DNA of 6,568 nt from an uncultured Sulfurimonas sp. Lineage in GTDB: Bacteria > Campylobacterota > Campylobacteria > Campylobacterales > Sulfurimonadaceae. Position 1 is the first letter of the stretch; each line of letters begins with the position of its first letter. This document shows, piece after piece, positions 1-5,431 of the stretch. The notes beneath the pieces were generated by a model. That model searched no databases. It was not told where the DNA came from and saw nothing but the letters and a program-made list of their open reading frames with translations. The translations under genes were made by a program, and so were the position numbers. The stretch covers positions 1-6,568 of the forward strand of contig CALDOC010000595.1 in NCBI GenBank assembly GCA_937914675.1, in the 5' to 3' direction.

Positions 1-25
1 CGCCAAGGAGTAAAACGGCTATCAT
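1..25 (-). CDS. Start of a probable sugar-1-phosphate nucleotidyltransferase (partial, runs off the left edge)
   Basis: On the minus strand an ATG at 25-23 directly follows the TAG stop of the SIS gene (TAGATG). It opens a frame reading MIAVLLLG, and the next codon begins with G. This fits the first strand and glycine-rich nucleotide-binding loop of the RmlA/HddC nucleotidyltransferase family, which typically begins with a hydrophobic stretch followed by GGxGTRL. Only eight codons are visible, so the family call is inference from the N-terminal pattern and from context: in heptose activation clusters a GmhA-type isomerase is commonly next to such an enzyme (HddC). No clear Shine-Dalgarno sequence precedes the ATG, so translation probably depends on coupling to the upstream SIS gene. 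Confidence 0.5.
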
Positions 26-586
26 CTATTTTTTGGAGTTTTCTATGTAATAACTATAGATGACGTGATTTAAAATCATATGCATGTCTTCAACCAAACC
101 ATAATCGTCGTTTTTGCTTGGAACGTGAAAGTTTATATCGGATTTTTCCTTCAACTTCCCTCCGTCGAAGCCGGTGACGCCTATGATTTTCGCGCCGATT
201 TTTTTGGAGTATTTGACGGCTTTTGTGATGTTTTTCGAGTTGCCGCTGCATGAGATGGCGATTAAAATATCATCGGGAGTGATTCTGTCTTTGAGCTGCA
301 TGTAAAAGACGTTTTTATACCCTATGTCGTTCGCCAAGGCGGTGCAAACGGGAGTGTTGTCGCTCAAACTCTCAACGTCGAAACTTCTGATTTTTCTGCG
401 ACGAAGTCCCGCGCCTAAATCGTTGACCATGTGCGAAGCGGTCGCCGCGCTTCCCCCGTTTCCTATGACGTATATCTTGCCTTTGACGTTTTCTAAAGCG
501 TTTATGATCTCCGCCACCGCGTCGACGTCCATTTCTTGCAGCGTCGATATTAATTGATTGATATATTTTTTAGCAAATTTTTTCAC
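26..586 (-). CDS. SIS-domain sugar isomerase, GmhA-like (sedoheptulose-7-phosphate isomerase family)
   Basis: This 186-residue cytosolic protein has the size and motif order of the GmhA/SIS family, whose typical member isomerises sedoheptulose 7-phosphate to D-glycero-D-manno-heptose 7-phosphate for LPS or capsule heptose. Visible motifs are the phosphosugar loop GNGGSAATASH (42-52), the LANDIGY segment (84-90), the second serine-rich loop SCSGNSKN (112-119) and the C-terminal VEDMHM helix (165-170), whose His169 matches the catalytic His of E. coli GmhA. By eye, the position of the catalytic Glu of E. coli GmhA (Glu65) is Asp56 here, so the substrate may differ from the classical one. The start is GTG (586-584), with AAGG about ten bases upstream on the minus strand; no better in-frame start is seen. 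It is transcribed divergently from the glycosyltransferase operon and abuts a probable nucleotidyltransferase, which supports sugar activation. The SIS call is firm; the exact substrate is not. Confidence 0.88.
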   Translation of the reverse strand: MKKFAKKYINQLISTLQEMDVDAVAEIINALENVKGKIYVIGNGGSAATASHMVNDLGAGLRRRKIRSFDVESLSDNTPVCTALANDIGYKNVFYMQLKDRITPDDILIAISCSGNSKNITKAVKYSKKIGAKIIGVTGFDGGKLKEKSDINFHVPSKNDDYGLVEDMHMILNHVIYSYYIENSKK

Positions 587-653
587 TTTTCAATTACCTT
601 AAAGAGAATATGTAGTATCTTACCTAAAATTTTTAACATAAAGATTAATTATA
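587..653. promoter_or_regulatory. Divergent intergenic region, likely promoters for both operons
   Basis: This is the only gap of real size in the window. It lies between the minus-strand SIS gene and the plus-strand glycosyltransferase, so promoters for both directions are expected here. It is strongly AT-rich. Plausible but weak -10-like hexamers are TAGTAT (613-618, plus) and TAAGAT (622-617, minus). No convincing -35 box accompanies either, which is common for sigma-70 promoters of Campylobacterota. The minus-strand ribosome site AAGG lies about ten bases before the GTG start. No operator palindrome, hairpin terminator or riboswitch-like structure is apparent. Confidence 0.45.
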
Positions 654-655
654 AT
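650..655 (+). promoter_or_regulatory. TATAAT box overlapping the glycosyltransferase start codon (tentative -10)
   Basis: A perfect TATAAT occupies 650-655 and shares two bases with the ATG at 654. If it were an active -10, transcription would begin around 661, downstream of the annotated start. That would require a later start codon or serve only the downstream genes. No good -35 lies 16-18 bases upstream. In such AT-rich DNA it may be coincidental. Confidence 0.2.
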
Positions 656-2066
656 GAATGAATATGAAGATACCTACTTTTTTAGTAGAGACGAAGCGCT
701 TAAAGTAGCGACGCGGAAAAATAGATTTGATAACGATGAAAAGCTGCAAGTATGCTACTACGACGGCGAAAAGATAGAATCGAATTTGGTGAATTTAATT
801 CATTTGCCCGTAGACAATTTGCTAGAAGAGTTAGCTATGGGACGCTTTAGGTTGCCAACTAAAGTTGATTTGAATGGTTTGGAATTATCGAGTAGCGTCA
901 AGATTGAAATAACGACGCACTTCAACATGTCTCTTTTTCAAGTGAGAGAATATAGAAATCAATACAATCAAAGCTATTTAAAGACTTCGCAAAACGCGAC
1001 GCTTGATTTTAACGAACCGTTGAGATTTTATCTCTCCGCCAATAGCGAGACGCAAGTGATGCAATACGTTTCCAAAGCCATCGCTCAAACGCTTCAAGAC
1101 GCCGGTTATGAAGTATTTTATGATTTATACTATGGCGTCGAAGACCGTAATTGCTTAAAAAACATAAGCGCGTTTAACCCTCACGCCACAATAAACATAA
1201 ATCATTTCAATAACGCCTATATAAGCCACGAGTGTTTTAATTTTGTTTGGTTTCAAGATCCTATGGCAATTCTCTATGACGCTAGCGTTCTTCTTCCAAG
1301 AGAGAGAGATTACGTTTTTTCTTTATTGAAAGAGTTTGATTTGCCTTTGTTGAAAAAAGGCGTTACTCCAAAAAGACAAGGTTTTTGCATCAATAAAAAA
1401 GATTTTAAACTCCATGCAGAGATAGAACGTAAAAAAAAGATCGTTTTCGTCGGTAGTAGTTACGCTCATATTATTCCTCAAGATAAAGACGTTGCCGACG
1501 CCATTGAGTATAGCGCCAAAGCGTTTGGAGATGGAGAGTATTTTGGCGAGGAGTTTGTTGATGAAGTTTCTACAAGATTCTTTTTAAACAAAGATTTTGT
1601 ACTAACTAAGTTACTCCCCTTTATCGTTAGAGACATAAGCGTACTATGGCTTTGCGGCATAGAGAGCGAATATGAAATTGAAATTTACGGACATGGTTGG
1701 GAACTTTATGATAGCGTAAAGCCTTTTTACAAAGGTCCTTTGGCTTATGGAGAAGAGATCTCAAAAGTCTACAGTGGCGCCACGTACTCCTTCGCTCCAC
1801 ATCAAAATTATGTACTGCAGCAGAGAGTTTTAGAAGCTAGCGCGTGTGGATGCGCGTCGATAGTTTACAATCCTTTGGAGCCAAACGAGCCTAAAATATA
1901 TGAAGAGTCGCTAGAATACTATAAGACCAAACAAGATTTACTCGACATTCTCAACGCAACGAACGCAAAAGAGAAAAGTTTCGATAGATTGTTGAGCGAA
2001 AACAGTTATGAGCATTTTGCGCAAGAGATATTGGAGACTATAAAAAAGGTGACTCATGAGCGATAA
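654..2066 (+). CDS. CgeB-like glycosyltransferase (GT-B fold) with an N-terminal extension
   Basis: This 470-residue cytosolic protein probably transfers a sugar from a nucleotide donor to a growing surface glycan. Residues 1-120 are an uncharacterised N-terminal segment. Residues 124-157 (RFYLSANSETQ to YEVFYD) look like the first strand and helix of a GT-B N-terminal domain, followed by HECFNFVWFQDP (192-203). A second Rossmann-like domain begins at KIVFVGSS (262-269). The donor-binding half contains EIYGHGW (343-349), GPLAYGEEISKVYSGA (361-376) and RVLEASACGC (391-400), an arrangement seen in CgeB/DUF3880-type and related group-1 glycosyltransferases. No signal peptide or membrane segment is visible. 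The ATG at 654 has only a weak AAAGA ribosome site (640-644); the next Met is residue 62, so 654 is the best start. It is first in the plus-strand operon and overlaps the following radical SAM gene by 11 bases. Donor and acceptor are unknown. Confidence 0.82.
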   Translation: MNEYEDTYFFSRDEALKVATRKNRFDNDEKLQVCYYDGEKIESNLVNLIHLPVDNLLEELAMGRFRLPTKVDLNGLELSSSVKIEITTHFNMSLFQVREYRNQYNQSYLKTSQNATLDFNEPLRFYLSANSETQVMQYVSKAIAQTLQDAGYEVFYDLYYGVEDRNCLKNISAFNPHATININHFNNAYISHECFNFVWFQDPMAILYDASVLLPRERDYVFSLLKEFDLPLLKKGVTPKRQGFCINKKDFKLHAEIERKKKIVFVGSSYAHIIPQDKDVADAIEYSAKAFGDGEYFGEEFVDEVSTRFFLNKDFVLTKLLPFIVRDISVLWLCGIESEYEIEIYGHGWELYDSVKPFYKGPLAYGEEISKVYSGATYSFAPHQNYVLQQRVLEASACGCASIVYNPLEPNEPKIYEESLEYYKTKQDLLDILNATNAKEKSFDRLLSENSYEHFAQEILETIKKVTHER

Positions 2067-3150
2067 ATACAACATCGACTCTCATAAACTTATGTATCAT
2101 CCACAAAGAGTGGCGCAGTGGCATGAGGCAAAAGACGAGTGGAGCAAGCTTAAAAAAATTTATCCCATATACGTAGAAATATCTCCTTATGGCGGATGCA
2201 ATCATAGATGCACTTTTTGCGCGTTGGATTATATGGGCTATGAAAACATAGGGCTCGAGTTTGAAGTGTTAAAAAATAGTTTGACAAATATGGCAGAGAA
2301 TGGAGTAAAGAGCGTTATGTTCGCGGGAGAAGGGGAACCGCTTCTTTTTAAAGATTTGGATTTGATAGTCCAACACTGCTCAGAGGTTGGCATCGACACC
2401 TCTTTAACTACAAATTTCGTTCCATTGAACAAAAAAAACATTGAGCGATGCGTTGAGAATTGTTCATGGATAAAAGTGAGTTTAAACGCGGGAACCGCGC
2501 AAAATTACGCTCGAATTCATCAAACAAAAGAGATCGATTTCGAGAGAGTGATGAGCAACCTAAAGTACGCGATAAAACATAAGCGAGAGAACAATCTCAA
2601 ATGTACGATTGGCGTACAGATGTTGCTTCTGCCGGAAAATAAAGACGAAGCCAAAACATTGGCTCAATTATGCAAAGAGATGGGAGTTGATTATTTGGTG
2701 ATTAAACCATACTCTCAACACCTTTCGAGCCAAACGCACCAATATGAAAACATAGACTACGGGGCTATGCTCTATCTCGAAGAGGAGTTGAATGAAATAT
2801 CGGACGATAATTTTAACGTGGTTTTTCGCGCCAACACTATGAAAAAACACGTCAAAAAAGAGCACTCTTATACGACATGCCACGCCACTCCATTTTTTTG
2901 GGGCTACATAGCCGCCGATGGAAAGGTTTTTGGATGTAGCGCGTATCTTGGAAAAGACGAGTTTTGTTATGGCAATATTTACGACAATAGTTTCTCCGAG
3001 ATTTGGGAAAGCGACAAAAGAAAAAAATCGTACGAGTACGTGAAAAATGAGTTAGACATAAAAAATTGTAGGATAAATTGTAGAATGGACGAAGTAAATA
3101 GGTACTTGTTTAGACTTAAAAATCCCCAAGAGCATGAAAATTTTATTTAG
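2056..3150 (+). CDS. Radical SAM enzyme with twitch/SPASM-like C-terminal domain
   Basis: This 364-residue protein carries the radical SAM signature CNHRCTFC (Cys48, Cys52, Cys55; CX3CX2C), whose three cysteines hold the [4Fe-4S] cluster that cleaves S-adenosylmethionine. The motif AGEGEPL (90-96) is the GGE-like SAM-binding element. The C-terminus has cysteines at 275, 294, 304, 338 and 342, including a CX18C pair and a CX3C pair, consistent with one auxiliary iron-sulfur cluster of the twitch/SPASM type. Family members remodel peptides or sugars at unactivated carbons; BtrN (2-deoxystreptamine pathway) and AviX12 (avilamycin) are sugar-related examples. In this sugar cluster a carbohydrate or nucleotide-sugar substrate is likeliest, but this is inference. 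The ATG at 2056 is preceded by AAGGTGA (2046-2052) and lies inside the end of the glycosyltransferase gene. A paralog is encoded at 5431-6540, and both end in NFI after a PQ/H-rich tail. Confidence 0.9.
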   Translation: MSDKYNIDSHKLMYHPQRVAQWHEAKDEWSKLKKIYPIYVEISPYGGCNHRCTFCALDYMGYENIGLEFEVLKNSLTNMAENGVKSVMFAGEGEPLLFKDLDLIVQHCSEVGIDTSLTTNFVPLNKKNIERCVENCSWIKVSLNAGTAQNYARIHQTKEIDFERVMSNLKYAIKHKRENNLKCTIGVQMLLLPENKDEAKTLAQLCKEMGVDYLVIKPYSQHLSSQTHQYENIDYGAMLYLEEELNEISDDNFNVVFRANTMKKHVKKEHSYTTCHATPFFWGYIAADGKVFGCSAYLGKDEFCYGNIYDNSFSEIWESDKRKKSYEYVKNELDIKNCRINCRMDEVNRYLFRLKNPQEHENFI

Positions 3151-3159
3151 AGGTAACGC

Positions 3160-4149
3160 ATGAAAGCAGTAGTAACGGGCGGGGCGGGATTCATTGGTTC
3201 GCATATGGTTGATTTGTTGGTTTTGAACAACTACGAAGTGACCGTGTTGGATAATTTATCAAATGGAAGAGTACAAAACATAGAACATCACCAAGATAAA
3301 ATCACTTTTGTCGAGGTTGACATTGGCGATTACGAGAGTGAAATTGAATCGTACTTTGAAGATGTCGATTACGTGTTTCATTACGCGGCGTTGGCTGACA
3401 TCGTGCCATCCATCAATAATCCGCTCAAATATCATCGAGCGAACGTGGATGGAACCATAAGGGTTTTAGAAGCCGCAAAAAAGTCTAAAAATCTTAAAAA
3501 ATTCGTCTACGCGGCTTCGAGCTCATGCTATGGAATTCCAGAAATTTATCCAACGCCTGAGACAAGCCCGATACGACCGCAATACCCTTACGCTCTCACA
3601 AAAACAGTGGGAGAGCAGTACGTCATGCACTGGGGGCAAGTGTACGACATGCCAGTGGTAAGCATGAGGTTTTTTAACGTTTATGGCGTCAGACACCGCA
3701 CGAGTGGAACTTACGGAGCCGTTTTTGGGGTGTTTTTGGCGCAACTTTTAAATAATAAACCCTTAACGATAGTCGGAGATGGTGAGCAAACTAGAGATTT
3801 TACTTATGTGAGCGATATTGTCCAAGCGTGTTACATGGCGAGTCAAAGCGATAGCGCGCAAGAGATTTTTAACGTTGGAAGCGACAATACGTATAGCGTT
3901 AATTATTTGGTTGATTTACTTGGCGGAGAGAGACGCTACATTCCTAAAAGACCGGGCGAACCGGATTCGACTTACGCGGACGTTAGCAAGATTAAAAGAG
4001 TTCTTGGCTGGTCGCCAAAAATTAGCTTTGAAGAGGGCGTGAAAATAATGCTTGAGAACATAGAACAGTGGCGAGAGGCTCCTGTTTGGGACGAGCAAAG
4101 CATACATGAAGCGACCAAAGATTGGTTTGATTGTTTAGGAGAAAAGTAG
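3160..4149 (+). CDS. NAD-dependent nucleotide-sugar epimerase/dehydratase (extended SDR, UDP-glucose 4-epimerase-like)
   Basis: This 329-residue cytosolic enzyme is an extended short-chain dehydrogenase acting on a nucleotide sugar. The NAD-binding loop GGAGFIG is at residues 7-13, followed by Asp31 at the end of strand 2, which favours NAD over NADP. The catalytic set is the SSS cluster (120-122) in AASSSCYG and YALTK (Tyr144, Lys148). RFFNVYG (170-176) and the nucleotide-binding region VGDGEQTRDFTYVSDI (205-220) are typical of GalE/WbpP-type 4-epimerases, so 4-epimerisation through a 4-keto intermediate is the best guess; dehydratase or decarboxylase activity cannot be excluded. The C-terminal tail APVWDEQSIHEATKDWF (307-323) extends beyond the catalytic fold and looks typical of SDRs in polysaccharide loci. 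The start is firm: GAGG (3150-3153) lies six bases before the ATG. It sits nine bases after the radical SAM gene and directly abuts the split transketolase. Confidence 0.9.
   Translation: MKAVVTGGAGFIGSHMVDLLVLNNYEVTVLDNLSNGRVQNIEHHQDKITFVEVDIGDYESEIESYFEDVDYVFHYAALADIVPSINNPLKYHRANVDGTIRVLEAAKKSKNLKKFVYAASSSCYGIPEIYPTPETSPIRPQYPYALTKTVGEQYVMHWGQVYDMPVVSMRFFNVYGVRHRTSGTYGAVFGVFLAQLLNNKPLTIVGDGEQTRDFTYVSDIVQACYMASQSDSAQEIFNVGSDNTYSVNYLVDLLGGERRYIPKRPGEPDSTYADVSKIKRVLGWSPKISFEEGVKIMLENIEQWREAPVWDEQSIHEATKDWFDCLGEK
4137..4143 (+). promoter_or_regulatory. Strong ribosome binding site supporting a TTG start
   Basis: AGGAGAA lies in the last codons of the SDR gene, six bases before the TTG at 4150. 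It is one of the best Shine-Dalgarno matches in the window and the main reason to accept the unusual TTG start immediately after the SDR stop codon. Confidence 0.7.
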
Positions 4150-4935
4150 TTGCTAAATTCAGACGAGATACGAAAAAAAACCATAGCGCTCTCTTGCAAC
4201 AGCGGAGCGGGTCACTTGGCTCCATCTTTAAGCACGGTGGAAATCCTTAGCGTTTTGTTTCGTAATTTTTTGCGTTATGACGTAAACAACGCTCGGTCGG
4301 AGGATAGAGATAGATTGATTTTTAGCAAAGGTCATGGAGCTTACGCCTATTACGTGATTTTAAACGAACTTGGATTTTTGCCTACAAGCGAGCTGGACTC
4401 TTTTTACAAGGGCGCGAGCATCAAGGGATGTTTAACGCAAAATTTAGACTATATGATTGAAGCTTCGACGGGTTCGCTAGGACATGGTTTGCCCATAGCC
4501 GTTGGCATGGCGCAAGCCTTTAAGATGCAAAACAAAAAGCAAAAAGTCGTTTGTGTCGTTGGAGACGGGGAGATGCAAGAGGGGAGTAATTTTGAAGCTC
4601 TTGGACTCGCTTATAGATTTAAACTCGACAACTTGCTTCTCATAGTTGACGCGAATGGACTTCAAGCGATGGATAGAGTTCAAGACGTGGGCTTGGACAA
4701 TGAGCGATTGGCAAAAGTCCTAAACGCTTACACAGATAATTTTTCATCCATTGACGGGCACAACGAAGAGATATTGCAAGAGAAGATGAACGCTTTTTTT
4801 AACAAGGAAAACGCAAATTTTTCAGTAATGTTTTGCAACACCATCAAAGGCAAAGGCGTTGAGGTTTGTGAAAACTCTATCGCCCATCACTTTAGATGTC
4901 CAACGCAAGACGGTTACGTGGGAGTTCAATCATGA
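4150..4935 (+). CDS. Split transketolase, N-terminal ThDP-binding (PP) subunit
   Basis: This 261-residue subunit matches the thiamine-diphosphate pyrophosphate-binding half of transketolases, about the usual length for split forms. Visible motifs are GH (21-22), SKGHGAYAYY (59-68), STGSLGHGLPIAVGMA (106-121) and the ThDP motif starting at GDGEMQEGSN (138-147) and ending at DANGLQ (167-172), with Asp139 and Asn169 as expected metal ligands. TIKGKGV (231-237) and the HH pair (246-247) follow as in the family. By eye, His26 and His66 of E. coli transketolase correspond to His22 and His62, but the GHP histidine (His100) is replaced by Cys94 in KGCLT. This position contacts the ketose donor in yeast and E. 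coli enzymes, so donor use may be altered. It starts at TTG with a strong ribosome site, directly after the SDR stop, and its stop overlaps the next start (ATGA). It should form one active site with the next gene's product. A housekeeping pentose-phosphate role is unlikely given the context. Confidence 0.92.
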   Translation: MLNSDEIRKKTIALSCNSGAGHLAPSLSTVEILSVLFRNFLRYDVNNARSEDRDRLIFSKGHGAYAYYVILNELGFLPTSELDSFYKGASIKGCLTQNLDYMIEASTGSLGHGLPIAVGMAQAFKMQNKKQKVVCVVGDGEMQEGSNFEALGLAYRFKLDNLLLIVDANGLQAMDRVQDVGLDNERLAKVLNAYTDNFSSIDGHNEEILQEKMNAFFNKENANFSVMFCNTIKGKGVEVCENSIAHHFRCPTQDGYVGVQS

Positions 4936-5420
4936 GCGTTTTGGCTTCGAAGCAAGAGGTTATGAAAGAGATATACAAATATTTTGTGGCCGATGAAACA
5001 ATGACTTTACTGGTTGGAGATATGGGTTTTGCCGTTTTGGATGATTTTTTCAATAATCACAAAGAGAGAACGTTCAATACGGGCATTTGCGAACAAGCGA
5101 CTATGAGCATGAGCGCGGGCATGCATCTAGCGGGGTTGAAACCGATTTTTTATTCTCAAGCGCCATTTTTGGTTATGAGAGCGTACGAGCAGATACGATA
5201 TGATTTGAATGAACATAAGATGAACGTTAAACTTATTGGCGTTGGCGCCGATAACTACTTTGAGAAGTTGGGGCGCAGTCACTGCATGGATAGCGACGAC
5301 GTGGCGATGATGGAAGTGTTTAAAAACTTTAAAATTTTCGCGCCAACGAAAGAGACGCTAGAAAATGACGTTAGAGATATGTTTTTGCATAACGGTCCTA
5401 CGTATTTAAGATGTTTATAA
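4932..5420 (+). CDS. Split transketolase, pyrimidine-binding (Pyr) subunit lacking the C-terminal domain
   Basis: The 162-residue product is the pyrimidine-binding half that partners the preceding subunit. FNTGICEQATMS (48-59) contains the catalytic Glu54, which activates the aminopyrimidine ring of ThDP. YSQAPFLVMRAYEQIRYD (74-91) and GRSH (114-117) match the family, His117 corresponding to His473 of E. coli transketolase. The protein ends in GPTYLRCL (155-162), where the Pyr domain normally finishes. The usual C-terminal transketolase domain of about 120-150 residues is absent, so the subunit is about half the normal length of roughly 300. The stop is followed within ten bases by a well-formed next gene, with no remnant of the missing domain. 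By eye, acceptor-contact residues of E. coli transketolase are changed (Asp469 to Leu113, Arg358 to Lys7, Ser385 to Ala34), though Arg160 matches Arg520. The start chosen is the ATG at 4932, overlapping the upstream stop as ATGA; an in-frame ATG at 4896 would need a 40-base overlap and is less likely. Confidence 0.9.
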   Translation: MSVLASKQEVMKEIYKYFVADETMTLLVGDMGFAVLDDFFNNHKERTFNTGICEQATMSMSAGMHLAGLKPIFYSQAPFLVMRAYEQIRYDLNEHKMNVKLIGVGADNYFEKLGRSHCMDSDDVAMMEVFKNFKIFAPTKETLENDVRDMFLHNGPTYLRCL

Positions 5421-5431
5421 AGGAAAAAAAA
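5419..5431 (+). promoter_or_regulatory. Ribosome binding site with an A8 spacer before the second radical SAM gene
   Basis: AAAGGA (5419-5424) is a good Shine-Dalgarno sequence beginning within the preceding TAA stop. The spacer to the ATG is entirely adenine, giving an unbroken run of eight A residues (5424-5431) that includes the A of the start codon. Length change in this run would alter ribosome-site spacing without changing the protein. Confidence 0.6.

Noticed and set aside
324..557. Plus-strand open frame of 77 codons opposite the SIS gene
   Set aside because: It is antisense to a well-supported SIS gene, has no family resemblance or ribosome site, and is a shadow of the real coding frame.
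658..705. Short out-of-frame reading frame starting at the ATG at 658 (about 16 codons), possible leader peptide
   Set aside because: It overlaps the glycosyltransferase start by four bases, has no ribosome site and no attenuator hairpin, and is probably accidental.
3523..4225. Several minus-strand and alternate-frame open frames of 60-75 codons across the SDR and transketolase genes
   Set aside because: All overlap strongly supported genes in other frames and show no protein-like motifs.
4896..4931. Earlier in-frame ATG for the transketolase Pyr subunit
   Set aside because: It would overlap the PP gene by 40 bases and add 12 residues with no family match, whereas the ATG at 4932 gives the common ATGA coupling and a normal Pyr-domain N-terminus.
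5405..5430. Frameshift that could have removed a C-terminal transketolase domain
   Set aside because: The bases after the TAA are a ribosome site and A-rich spacer leading straight into the radical SAM gene, with no sequence coding for the missing domain in any frame.
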